Source: Rhynchosporium graminicola
Lineage: Eukaryota; Ascomycota; Leotiomycetes; Helotiales; Ploettnerulaceae
DNA length: 64,000 nucleotides
Reading direction: 5' to 3'
Assembly: GCA_900074885.1 (NCBI GenBank)
Contig: FJUW01000060.1
Location: forward strand, 186,001-250,000
Position numbers and translations under genes: made by a program. Each line of letters opens with the position of its first letter. Position 1 is the stretch's first letter. Below are positions 50,009 through 61,311 of this stretch, piece by piece. The notes under the pieces were generated by a model. That model was not told the DNA's origin, did no database searches, and was given only the letters and a program-made list of their open reading frames with translations.

Positions 50009-52549
50009 CTTTGAGGTGTTGGAGATTACATCGAGTCGATGTCGCGTCGATGATGGTGGCGAGCATCAAGAGAGTTTTGGTGGAGTGGATATAAGTATCA
50101 AGCGAAGGCGGGATCGGATGCCCAGCACCAGCCTGGGAAAGAAGAAGTCTATGACAGCCATATCGACTACCAAATTATCATAGGGATGTCGCGATAATCA
50201 ATCACAATCAAATGAGGCTCTGATTGGAGACAATTGAAAAGTCGCACAAGCATGATTTAGCACTTCTGGTGACCGGCGGAGATAATATCAGCTTCGCCAG
50301 AATCGGCCGGCCACTTTCTTCTGACCACGAGAGCCCCACGCCACCTCCCACCTACCTCGTGTTTGTACGGGCGACGACGACATCATGGCTAGAGACCCAG
50401 TCAAAACAAATCATAAGTCCAGAAATCGTGCAAGAACCTTAAAATCATCGAAGGAGAAAATTGATTTGGTTGGGCTTGCTATTGTTTGCTGTGTTGAATG
50501 GGCTGGATGGGTTGACTGGGTATATATATAGAATGGGTTGAATGGGTATATATATAGAATGGGTTGAATGGCTCGAATGGGCAACAATAACCTTTAATGA
50601 TTGTGGAGCGGAGCTTACGATGTAAGTAAGGTAGGTACTTCTAGGTAGGGTGGACTGGACAGGAAAGCCAATAATCATGCAGCCCCTTTAATCCCACGCA
50701 CCATCTTCAACGAGGCCAGATTATAGCCTCGCCTCAGAAAAAGACATGAGAAGTCAGAATCTAGAATCTAGATTCTGATCGCACGATTAGGTTCATCGGA
50801 GGGTGAGTTGTGGGTCCATCTTTCTTGGTGTGATTTTGTTCACGATAGAGCAGGCAGAACGACACTGTAGATTTAATTTTGATATTTGATGTAATACTAC
50901 TAGGTAAGTATGACAGGTCACATCGTACGATTCCAGTACCAAAGTTAAACAACCATGCACGGATCCGTGAATGCAGCCTTGTGCGGTGAGTGATTCCGCA
51001 TGCAGACTTCTAGAAGACTGAAGGGCCCACGAAGTCCAATCAACCAACGTCTAGCAGTGCCGGCATTCGTTGTGGGCTAGGCCTCCTTTCTACTTTCTGG
51101 CAGGGCTCCACGGGAGGGATGGATATAGCTGTGCGGGTGAATGACTCTTCGGTTGACGCGGGGGGGGTTTTTTTTTTACCGGAAGGTGACAATCTCAGAA
51201 TTGAAAATGGATATAGCAGATTTGAGTGTCGAGGCCGATGAAGTTATAGTGATACTTTTGGGGAGAAGTTTTAACATGATATGATGAAGCCGAGGCTAAG
51301 TAACCTCATCTTGGGCCACGAGGAGACTAGAAGGTGTAATCGAACACTATCACTCGAGCTCAGAGTCGCAAGGGTTCTGTAGAATATCAATCGAATAATA
51401 CTTCAGTATTGCATCCATCACAATCTGATGACTTTTCTGACCTGACAAAAGTCGATTTTAGACTTACTACGAGCTTCGAAGTAGTTGCTTCGCCGGAGAC
51501 GAAGCTGCCTACCCTTGTGCAATGATATAATAAATCTTCGCGTGCAAGAATATGGGAAAAACTCCATGCTATTTCTGAAAACCGTTATCGATTTCTCGAG
51601 TGCTGAAATGGAGAAGTCGATCGATCATTTCAGTAGGTACAAAAGGAATCTGTCGGTAGATATACGTGCAGAAAGGCTTCATTCATATTGCCTAAAAAAG
51701 AGGCTGAACAAATTCGTGTCTAGTAAAGCGAGCACTTCATCTTACTCAAGTGATTGAATCATTATATGACTTTACTATACCACTTCGAGAATAGTCTTGT
51801 CCTAGAAGTCAAAGCTGCGAAGGTTTTAAGACATAATACTAGATTAATCTGTCAAAAGTCATATGTAAGTTTCATGACTTGGTAATTATTAAATCTGGGG
51901 ATGAGTTTGCTGCTTATTAACGTGCCCAAGGAGAAGTAATCTGAGATCTCGATACAAACTCATCATTCCAGAATTTAAAGTTAATCCAAAAGTTAGTCGA
52001 TATTCAAGTACGATGTAACAAATGTCCTGAAATGATTTTGTGACCTTGCCATGAAGTCACGACCCTGGAATATACTTTACCATTTCCCATTCGCCGGAGA
52101 CGATTTGGCCAGCCTCGCCTCCCCCCTATCACACCCTGGCAATCCTTCCCCCAATGTCCGCTCCTGCCAATGACCTTCGACGTTCCAAGGCCCACCGGAG
52201 TGGAAAGTCTCCATAACACCTGCCTCCACCCGCTGCCACTAAGCCCAATACGGCATCGGCATCTCGCTAAGGTGCGGCTGCTAAGGAATGATATATTTCA
52301 CACGCGCAGCTTCCCCTTCCCTTCCTCTCCTCGACTACATCACAACAAGAGACGCTCACAGTTCATCAAACTCCAAACCCCAAACACTTCTCCCCCCAAA
52401 AACAGAAACCTAGGGCACCAAGCTACCCTACTTCAACCTCCCCCATTTGTTCAAGAGTCAATCATCCTCTCCAGACAACGTCGTCAATCCCAAACAACTT
52501 CAATCAACCTTCAGTTCAGTTCTTCCGTCAATTCCACCCAACCATCACC
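50009..52549. promoter_or_regulatory. Intergenic region, 2.5 kb, between divergent tah18 and sbp1-like genes
   Basis: Contains a 26-bp minisatellite in two perfect copies (50,517-50,568, unit TGGGTATATATATAGAATGG plus GTTGAA), a G8T10 run near 51,160, a 6-bp-stem hairpin GCTTCG...CGAAGC (51,487-51,505), and six TGACTT/AAGTCA sites between 51,429 and 52,059. The 300 bp before 52,550 are CT- and CA-rich, as in the leader of a highly expressed fungal gene. An open run at 51485-51757 starts with TTG and has no domain. Confidence 0.5.
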
Positions 52550-53971
52550 ATGTCTACCATCGTGGAGAAAGTTTCTGACGCCGTCAATGACGTTACTGCC
52601 GCTCTTACAAACACCTCAATCTCCGACAAGCCTGCTGAGACGACCACCAGTGCCGCCGACAAGTCTGCTTCTAACGATGCAGTCTTGGCCAGCGCTTCTG
52701 AAGGCCGCAGACTATACATCGGAAACCTCGCGTACGCGACGACCGAGGGGGAGTTGCAAGATTTCTTCAAGGGATACTTAATGTAAGACTTCCAAGTTCG
52801 CATTCCAGCCTTGCACTTCTTCTGCCTGGTCAGATTTGCCCCTTGGTACCCTTCGAAAAACTACACAGATCAGGCAGGCACGGTGGCAAGGTGCACCTGC
52901 AGCTTTAGTTCGAGTTGACCTCTGCACTTGCAAATGCATGGCGTCAGTTCAGTTTGATGAGTGTGCGTTTTGACACAGCTACTGACATTTCTTTCTTTTA
53001 CAGTGAATCCACCTCTATCCCAAAGAACCCACGAACCGACCGCCCAGTTGGATACGCTTTCGTTGACCTCTCCACCCCAAGTGAGGCTGAGCGTGCCATC
53101 ACCGAGCTTTCTGGAAAGGAGATCCTTGAGCGCAAGGTCTCTGTTCAGCTTGCCCGCAAGCCGGAGCAAAATGCCGAGAAGGGTGAGGGAGGAGCTGCCA
53201 GCGGTGGTGAGGGTGCCTCCGGAGGTGAAGGCCGCCGTAGACAATCTGGCCGTGGCCGCGGCCGTGGACGTGGTCGTGGAGGCCGTGGAGGACGCAACAC
53301 TGGTTCTGTAAGTCTGCAGAGCTTGCATCGAAAAGTTCCTCAGCTGACAGCTAGATAGGCCCGTGGCGAGGAGGGTGCTGAGCTCCCAGCCTCAGAGGTT
53401 CTCCCTTTGACCGAAACCACCAACACCGCTGAGACGAAGGACAAGGAGGTTAAGGATACTAAGGACAAGACTGAGAAGGCTCCTCGTGTCCCCCGTGAGA
53501 GACGCGAGCGTGGCCCACCAGCTGATGGAATTCCATCCAAGAACAAGGTCATGGTTGCCAACCTCCCCTACGATCTTTCCGAGGAGAAGGTATGTTTTAC
53601 CCAGTTTTTTACCCACTTTCATGGCTTCAAATCTAATACGAGTCTAGCTCAAGGAACTCTTCGCTGCTTATGAGCCATCCTCTGCCAAGATCGCTCTTCG
53701 CCCAATTCCTCGCTTCATGGTCAAGAAGCTTCAGGCCCGCAACGAGCCCCGCAAGGGACGTGGATTTGGTTTCGTCACTCTCGCATCTGAGGAGATGCAA
53801 CAGAAGGCCGTTACTGAGATGAACGCCAAGGAGATCGAGGGTCGGGAGATTGCTGTCAAGGTCGCGATTGACAGCCCAGACAAGACCGATGATGATGCCA
53901 ATGCTCCAGCTGCTGAGGCTGCTACCGAGGGCACCAACGGCGCGGCTGAGACCACCACTGCTGCTGCTTAA
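52550..53971 (+). CDS. RRM-RGG-RRM RNA-binding protein, Sbp1 type
   Basis: Exons 52550-52782, 53004-53307, 53359-53589 and 53648-53971, 363 residues; introns of 221, 51 and 58 bp. After a Ser/Thr/Ala-rich start, RRM1 begins with RNP2 LYIGNLAY (55-62) and continues across intron 1 to RNP1 RPVGYAFVDL. Residues about 155-179 are an RGG box (GRGRGRGRGRGGRGGR). Residues about 180-237 are charged and Lys-rich. RRM2 has MVANLPYDL and GRGFGFVTL (RNP1) and ends near residue 330, followed by an Ala/Thr-rich tail. The RRM-RGG-RRM order is that of yeast Sbp1, which binds eIF4G through its RGG box and represses translation; that function is inferred here. Codon use is biased to C-ending codons compared with neighbours, suggesting high expression. 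Intron 1 is unusually long for this window and could hold regulation. Confidence 0.9.
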
Positions 53972-54823
53972 GCAGGTATAAAACTTGTATGATTGAGAGG
54001 TGCTACATCACAAGGACAATCACAACTGCATACTTTGCATTTTGGAGCACCTGATCGATGGAGAGCTCGATCCTTCACTGGTTCGACAGCTATGAATTTC
54101 TTTTGAGTGGAACGCAGGCCTGCAAGACACCCTCTCACTTCGAGCTAGTCTTAGGACACGGTACAGAAATGGGATATTATTTGCGTGGGCAGCTGGTTCC
54201 TAATGAATCTTTCTTCAAAACCATGTCTTAATACCATTTCTCTGGCATTCTCAGGGCTGTACACTAGATTTCTTTCTTATGTGCTCTTGGGAAAGGAAGG
54301 GGATGGAAAAAGTTATTCATTTGACGATATCAATAGGAACTGGCACTTTGCTGACACACGGACAACCTTGGTCTCGGTTTGATATGATTATGATTGTGAT
54401 TGTGACCATGACCGTGGCCGTGACGAAGATTCTCAGCTAAGAGCAAACTGTCCCTCTGCACAATTGAAACGATTCCTTTTGCTGTCGTGTGACATTGAAT
54501 ACCTTACAGACCTAGGTACTTACTCCGCAACTAGAAACGTAGCCTCATGTCTAGCTGTTGATGCAAGTTCAGCCGCGTCCGTCGTCATTGGGCTCGCTCC
54601 CCACGCTAGCTTGCTTCCAACCACACCGCAGCCCCTTGGCCTTTGTTCTGCCACCAGTAACTAGAGATCCACGAAGATTACCATCCCATCATCTCACGAT
54701 CCAATACCCTGATAACAATACGTTTCATTCCGTTCTATGCACACCAAATTCCTGCCACAATTCAACAGCGACAAGACTTCGCAGGCGTGAGAGTGCGACT
54801 TGAATCGCACAGCCATCTGCAGC
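53972..54823. other. Intergenic region upstream of the ArfGAP gene
   Basis: Holds the 3' end of the RNA-binding protein gene and the ArfGAP promoter. A degenerate GATTRTGAT / GACCRTGAC repeat runs from about 54,384 to 54,427. No other coding signal is seen. Confidence 0.5.
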
Positions 54824-56119
54824 ATGGCTAGTAAGGCCATGTGGGAAGTCGACCCGGAGACTCGATCAAAGGTATATTTTCCCCCATTCTGCTCCTCATT
54901 CTCCTATTTCTCTGTACTCAATTAAGACCATATCCCTTTTCATCCTTGCACTCCCCTTTCTCAATGCTTCTCAAACCTCCCCATTCAACTCCATACACGA
55001 GACTTAGACCCACCACAGCTCCTCGACATTCAAAAAACCAACGATAACTCCCGCTGCGCCGACTGCGGCGCCCCCTCTCCTCAATGGGCCTCCCCCAAAT
55101 TCGGCGTGTTCATCTGCCTCTCCTGCGCAGGTGTTCATCGCGGCCTAGGTGTACACATTTCGTTCGTCAGAAGCATCACGATGGATGCATTTAAAGCAGT
55201 GGAAATCGAACGGATGCGAGAGGGTGGGAATAAGACATGGAGAAACTTCTTCGACGATGCGGATGCCAACAAACAGAGTGGGGTCACTTGGGACGATGCT
55301 ACAATTGCGGAAAGATATTCGGGAGATGTGGGAGAGGAGTATAAGGAGAGGTTGACGGCGAAGGTGGAGGATAGGGAGTACATACCGGTTGTTAAAGCAC
55401 CACCGAGTAAAACAGCGACGCCGAGGAGTCAAACACCCATGGGGAGGACATCTTCTCCGAGCTTGTCAAACCCAAGTCTAGGACCAGCAAGCAAAGCCAA
55501 AGTCGACGATAAATATTTCGCCAAGCTCGGCGCTGCAAATGATAGTCGATCAGCGGATCTCCCTCCTTCACAGGGCGGGAGATACGCCGGTTTTGGAAGC
55601 GCGCCTATCGAGAGACCGACTCAAGAGGCAAAATTACCTGGTTTAGAAGATCTGCAGAGAGATCCGGTAGCGGCGTTGACAAAGGGCTTTGGATGGTTTA
55701 CTACAACGGTAGGGAAAACGGCGAAGACGGTCAATGAAGGATATATACAACCGACCGCGAAAAATCTTGCGGATTCTGATATCGCGGCCCAAGCGAGAAT
55801 TGCAGCTGCTAATGTTGCGAAGGGTGCGCAGACAGGGGCGAAGAGCGCAGCTGATAACTTCAATCGTTTTGTGGAAGGGAATGGGGGAAGTGGAGGAGGG
55901 GGGAGTGGGGCGTATAGGAGCATGCCGCTCGATGAGAGTAAGAAGGATTTCTGGGATAGTTTTGCGGATGCGGGAAATTCGAGAATGGCTGCGCAAGGAG
56001 GGGTGGGAGGAAGTGGTGGAAGTGCGATCGGGACGGGAGCTGTTAAGAAGAGCTCTAGTAGTGCGCCGGCAGCGAAACCGAAAGGAAAGTTGGACGAGGA
56101 TAATTGGGATAAGTGGTAG
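54824..56119 (+). CDS. gcs1: ADP-ribosylation factor GTPase-activating protein, Gcs1 / ArfGAP1 type
   Basis: Exons 54824-54871 and 55019-56119, 382 residues, intron 147 bp (GTATAT...CCACAG). The first exon gives [16 protein letters not shown], and the join yields [16 protein letters not shown], the usual Gcs1 start. The zinc finger is C29-x2-C32-x16-C49-x2-C52. The catalytic arginine is R57 in [16 protein letters not shown], followed by TMDAFK and the GGN motif. The C-terminal half has an ALPS-like stretch ([20 protein letters not shown]) that in this family senses curved Golgi membranes, and a Gly/Ser-rich tail ending [12 protein letters not shown]. It triggers GTP hydrolysis on Arf1 and so uncoats COPI vesicles. 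An acceptor earlier in the intron (CTTAG) would break the conserved frame. Confidence 0.94.
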
Positions 56120-57651
56120 TATGGTTTCCCATCAGAAAGGATAGCACTTCTCGAAGGTAGAAAGTGAGAGGATCAGAAACATTCATGAATAGCTCTCTAC
56201 ATCCTCCTTCCTTCCTCTTGTTACATATCTCTGTATTAATATGAAATTCGAATCGATATCTTTAGATGATTGTAAGTACGCGAAGTTAAGAAGCAAGATG
56301 ATACCCTTTTACTGGAAAGCAGCGATCCGCCGCTGCTGCTGCTCGTTATGCGTCGGATCATCGAATCTCGTCTCATGAATTCGAGAACAGGCAGACAGCA
56401 TATGAGAGCTGAAAACCCCTGAAATCTGCTTCGTCTATGAGGTCCGTCGGCGATTCATTTGCAAAGCACCGTCCATGCATTGTGGTTTTCTTGAAGAATC
56501 GCTCTTCTCGATATCCCGGAGAGGGGCGATGTTGTTGCTGTATGTATGTATGTATGGTGGAGGTTTGGGTAGGTAAATAGGGACTCGCTGAAGTAAGTAA
56601 AGTATGCCTAGGTCGAGAGGGAGCAATATCGGTGGCGTAGCACGTTTTTGGGATCTTATACTAGGGAGAATGACTGTAGTGGGGAAGGTCTTTATTTTTT
56701 CGGGAAACCTTGTATGTGGATGGGAGAGGTATACCGTATGTGGGAGAGGTATATGGGGGAGGTTATGAGAGATGTATATGGGAGAGGTGTATGGTGGAGG
56801 TATATGAGAGATGTATATGGGAGAGGTATATTAGTATAATAAGAGAGTGGTTTGGAGATCTGGCTTTTGTGAATCAAAGGCAAGTCGGCTGTCTGTCTGC
56901 CAGAGTCGCCAAATTGAATCAACTGAAATGTTCAGCTATTCCGCGGTATAAGAAAGATATCGTTGTCGCAGGTGATGGTATCCCTAAAACCAGTAATGAA
57001 TCTATGATGGCAGAACCCATCACCCATCCCGAACTGAACTCCTCCTTCGGATTCTCACCCTCCTTCTAGGCCACGCCGTAAAACTCCTCCGTTCAATATC
57101 TTACTACCTTTCTACTATCCTAACTCTTATCCTACTGCATGCCATGCCACTAATCTTCACGACCTGCTCCATTGATCGTATATTCTATTGCTAGAATCCC
57201 ATGGATGACATCTCATATCCGAGTAATTTAATATAATACCATGGTTCTGGATGGGCGGGGAGAGTGTGCCATATATAGAGAATAGAACGAGAGTTTTAGG
57301 GTTAGGAGAGCGTTATTTGTGAAGAGTAGGGAGGAGATGGGAGCACTGTTGTTCCAGGATGTTCATGGACTTCTGATGCTGCTCAAGTCAGTGGGATGGG
57401 TGAGATGGATATACCTAGAGACATGGGATCTAGCTTCCATAAACTCGAGGTTGATTATTTCATACTGCGGCGTAGATATCATGAATAGTGGGGAGGTGTG
57501 TTCGAGAAGCGGAAATCTCTTGTGAGAAATGTGATGAAGTTCGACGACCCACGACTGACTCACTGAGGTGTTAATTGTGTAGAGGAATTGGGATGGACAA
57601 ACTAGATATGTTAAAGGAACCGATTATTCGCACCTGAACTAGCTGACTTAC
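56120..57651. other. Intergenic region with minisatellite
   Basis: Contains a GTAT run (about 56,540-56,557) and an irregular minisatellite at about 56,715-56,835 built from GGGAGAGGTATA / GAGAGATGTATA units. Open stretches across the minisatellite are repeat translations. 57,240-57,640 may hold the decayed end of the transcription-factor pseudogene, but I cannot show it. Confidence 0.5.
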
Positions 57652-58620
57652 CTCGGAGATAAAGGCAGGGGTAAAGGAATTGTTCTGCACAGCAACCGTC
57701 AAGTGGCCGTCACGGGATAGTTCGGTTTCTGAATTATATGTTAATAGGGAATCACTAGGAAACGACCGTCTTACTTATACGATAATCGTCGGACAACTAT
57801 CACAGAGCATCCGGTTTTAAGATTTGATCCAAATGGGCCAGAAATGCATAGCCTGCTATCGCGCCAAATCGAGCATAGTCGTCGAAAGTGAGGACAGGCC
57901 CATTTTCCCTGGTATAGGCTCGCGATACTGCATAGATCATGGTGCTAAAGTCCTTCCTGGCGCTACCCCTGTCTCTTGAAGAGATTGATACTCGAGTAAG
58001 CTCCATGAATTATGGAGATGCGAGGATGCCGACTTTGCTTGAGCCTGAATGATCAGTGTTTCTCAGCCAGTCGACGACGCCCTCGATAATGGCTTCCATG
58101 TCCCAGATCACGGGAGACTCAAATTGGAGGCATATTGAAGCAACGGTTGAGTCGAGTATGGCTTGCAGAAAAATGCTCTTGGAAGGGGCGCTGTGATATC
58201 TAGTCCAAGTCAACTTTTGGTGGCTTGGATAGCCCTCCGTTGCAAGATTACTCACATGTTTTGAAGACGCTCACTTCGCTCAACCTAGTCCTGAAAAAAC
58301 CCGAGAAGGACAAGATTCTTTTCTCATACTAGCGTGATATGAATACCAGCTGCTCAAAAGTGGTGCCAATATCATCATCCGAACACTGTCAGATATTAGA
58401 CATGGTACAAACTGCTTTGAATCGCCTGGAAGTAATTTGATTTTGAGAAGCTTACACCTAAGACAGCATCATATTTCTCTGACAGCATTCACTTCTTTTC
58501 GACGTTTCGGATCAAACTTCGCTCGCTTGCGAGGAATGATAGGAGACTTTTTGAGACGCTGAAGATATGCAGTGCGTCTTGCATGGCAGTTAAGCGGCTC
58601 TTCTGCTTTGAATGCGACAT
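57652..58620 (-). pseudogene. Decayed Zn2Cys6 transcription factor
   Basis: Minus-strand reading in order: YLQRLKKS, KFDPKRRKEVNAVREI, stop, CCLRCKLLKIK. This is the basic-linker and start of the fungal Zn2Cys6 finger (normally VRxxGACLRCKxLKxxC) with TGA in the Gly position and the third Cys missing. After a frame change comes FFRTRLSEVSVFKT, a likely 60-bp intron (GTGAGT...CTAG near 58,250-58,200), then HSAPSKSIFLQAILDST, IIEGVVDWLRNT, an in-frame TAA at 58010-58012, and AVSRAY, FGAIAGYAFLAHLDQILKP, typical of the middle region of this class. One more piece (LTVAVQNNSFTPAFIS) lies at 57,655-57,740 in another frame. At least two stops and one shift break the gene. The composition is like its neighbours, not like RIP-hit DNA. 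Confidence 0.6.
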
Positions 58621-59269
58621 CTTGAGTAATTTATGGATCGCAAACTACATAGGTGGAACAGTACTGGCGTTTTATTGTTGCTGGCGGAAATAATAATCCA
58701 AGAAATGGGAAGAGAGAGCCAAGTCGACTCCTTATCGACGGCGTGCGGAACTACTTATACGTAACGATTTTAGGGTCAGAAAGTTTTCCTCCTTCACGGA
58801 ATTTCTATTCTCACACTGCCTCAAATACTTACCACAAATAACGGTGGCTTGTATATTGTGATGTTTCATTGGTTGTTCTTAAAAGGGGATATCACAGACA
58901 CCGAATTACCGTTTCGGGATAGCGTCGTTTCTGCAGTACAGTATTGGCCGCATACACAGCAATACTCTCTATTATTCATCGTTTAATAGGACGTCGGTTT
59001 CGAAGTCGAACACCAGCACTTGCTGAGCAGCGTTGAGATGGATGTGATAATCAGTAAGCCACGAGCTTATATAGGTGAGGCGTAGGGGCAGCAAATAAAC
59101 CTTCATATGTATGGGTCAATGTATTGAAAAAAGCCCGCTGAGATAGGCAGATATTATCGATTTCCTGATTCATTTTAACGACTAAAGTTACTACTTTGTC
59201 TTTTCCTATGAGGCTTGAGAGATGATAGACGAAGTGTTTTGATTTTCCATCCCTGGAATGGAAATCCCC
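58621..59269. other. Intergenic region, no gene seen
   Basis: Short open stretches only; nothing protein-like. It separates the pseudogene from the 3' end of the DJ-1/PfpI gene. Confidence 0.5.
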
Positions 59270-60130
59270 TCAAGTAGCTTGCTCGGCTTTCAAAACTCTA
59301 TTCCCTTTGATATCCCTGGGCTCAAAGTCTAGACCCTGCAATCCAATCGCCGCAACTTCAGCTGCATAGTTCTTTGCAACCCACTTTGGAACAGAAGTCA
59401 GCATAGGTCACCACTGATACGTGATTGTTTTCTCGATAGAGCAAATACATTCTTGCTCCCACTGGAGAGCAAAAAAGTGTTACTGCTTTGACTGATGCAT
59501 CAAAAATTCGAAGGCCCCTGCTCAGGAAGCCAGAAGGGAGTAGGGAGAAACGAAAGAAACTCGGTTATCACTCACGTGCGAAAACATGTCCATGCCAGCA
59601 CAGGCTCCTCCAGCGGTCCAGAACTGTCCATCCTCAACCCACTGGTCTTTCACCCAGTTAACCTGAGGTCTCAATTGCTTGGCAGTATCCAATGCCATAT
59701 GGTTGGTCGTAGCCTTTCTTCCGTCCAAAACACCAGAAGTGCAAATAGCCAGAGCACCAGTACAAGTAGCAAAGATGCCCTTCCCAGCGGCGACATGCTT
59801 GCGCAAGAAATTAGCGAACTTCTCGTTAAGTTTGAAGGTCATTGGATCTGGACCGCCGATGAGAAGGTAGTCTAGTGGAGGACAGTCGTCGACTGTGGTG
59901 GTAGGGACAAGCTGGCATCCGGAAGTCATTGTGACAGGATCCATCGTTGTGTTGATATGATGGAAGACGACGTCGATGGCCTTCGAACCTAGTCCTTCCA
60001 TCCCGGGAAACCCGGCTGCTTCGTAGGGTTCGATGAGGGCTTTGGATGATGAGGAGAGGATATCCAGAGGCCCGGCGACATCGAGCATTTGATATGGTAT
60101 CATCAAGACTCCGAATTGGATGGGCGCCAT
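59270..60130 (-). CDS. DJ-1/PfpI family protein (class I glutamine amidotransferase-like)
   Basis: Exons 60130-59576 and 59383-59270, 222 residues; intron 192 bp (GTGAGT, branch TGCTGAC, CCAAAG). The N-terminus FGVLMIPYQMLDVAGPLDIL is the family's first strand and helix. GGPDP follows, then the nucleophile elbow GIFATCTGALAI with Cys 123, then GVLDGRKATTNH and TAGGACAGMDM. The second exon adds WVAKNYAAEVAAIGLQ and FEPRDIKGN, completing the C-terminal helix. Members include isonitrile hydratase-like enzymes, GATase-like regulators and chaperone or glyoxalase-type proteins; the substrate cannot be told from sequence. All visible key residues are intact. Reading through the intron instead would give 202 residues and lose the conserved end. 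Confidence 0.9.
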
Positions 60131-61103
60131 TTTTGACTTATCTGATGGATCTATTTACTTTTGTTGTGAGAAGTTGGGCTCGAGTTAGAAGGTGGTCTGA
60201 AATTGGAATGAGGATTGCTGTTGAGCTATCAATCTGGCAGACTCGATCTTACATATTTCATGGCGAGACACATTGACCTTTTGGTGTCGGCGTAATTCTT
60301 ACTTCACATCAGAGGTATTGCATGTTCAGCCGCGCCAAGCGGATGTACGGATTTCCAAAAAAGGGGACTCGCTTAATGTGTGACAGTGTCCTGTCGGGAC
60401 GTCTTAGCGGATGTCCACTAGGTACGAAATGCGAGATCCGACTCGTCCGAGTGCCAGATGGTCGGGTCAAAAGTGTCTCAAACTTTCTCAGTGGAAGTAA
60501 ACTGCCGGGATACAAATCTCTAGCTCAACATCTGGAGTGGTTATTCTAAACAGATGAATAGATACTGTCTAAAGTTGTGACCGATGATTTTATTATGAAC
60601 TATCTGAATGTCATACATCACTTGAACAACTCTGAAACTACGCGAGTCAGGTCAATTTCGTGAGTATATTATATTTTCCATATAATTACAAAAGTATTAC
60701 TTTAGTAACTTACGACTATTCAATAGCCGGACCGCCTCTTATGCGGTTATGCCTTGGGGGCTTGCAAACAAGTCCCGAACTAGATAGCTTTACTTAGTCG
60801 CGGAGAATTAAAAGGGATTCCCTGCTCTATCAGACGAGTTTAGCTAGTCTCGGATATCTGTTTAATATAATAATACCCTAGATATTCACCGATCTACGCT
60901 TTATTACTGCTCTATAATATAGGGAGTCCTTCGAACCCTCGTTGGAGGCCAGGACTAAGTTATTACTAATAAAGCGGAGATACAAAGTCTCATATTGCTT
61001 TTGTTAATTATAATAATATAACATATGGCTATTAATAGTATCTTGAGACCTGCTTACATCTCTAAGCGCTATCGCGTCGAGTCACTAGACCTCTATATCA
61101 CTG
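60131..61103. other. Promoter region of the DJ-1 gene passing into AT-rich repeat DNA
   Basis: 60,131-60,650 is normal composition and holds the upstream region of the DJ-1/PfpI gene. From about 60,660 the sequence becomes TA-rich with many TATAAT-like words, the right boundary of the gene island. I recognise no element domain between 60,660 and 61,103. Confidence 0.5.
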
Positions 61104-61311
61104 TGTAACGACACAAGACTTAAGGCGATATACGAGCAGGGATAAAATATATAGGGAGGCTAAGAGCGATCTTATATAGTCTACTACTAAGGAAATAAGA
61201 AGATAAGAAAGAAAGAAGAAGAGAAATAGAGTATAAGGCACCTTGTATATATACGCTAGTACTAGTCCGATACTATACCGAGTCGGTCGCTGATTATATC
61301 AGGGTGCCTAG
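61104..61311 (-). repeat. Truncated LTR of the Gypsy-2 family
   Basis: It starts TGTAACGACACAAGACTTAA, nearly the unmutated start of the LTRs at 11248 and 25741, and shares the blocks GGCTAAGAGCGATCTTATAT and ACTAGTCCGATACTATACC. After about 61,285 it drifts from them and is cut at 61,311 by the LTR of Gypsy-4. Orientation is the same as at 11248. Confidence 0.8.

Noticed and set aside
51485..51757. 90-codon plus-strand open stretch
   Set aside because: It opens with TTG rather than ATG, has no domain and lies in an AT-rich promoter region.
56710..57069. 119-codon plus-strand open stretch
   Set aside because: Its first part is translation of the minisatellite and the remainder has no recognisable feature.
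32439..60130. Possible biosynthetic or defence gene cluster in the island
   Set aside because: The genes are unrelated housekeeping or unknown functions with separate promoters; no core biosynthetic enzyme or defence domain was seen.
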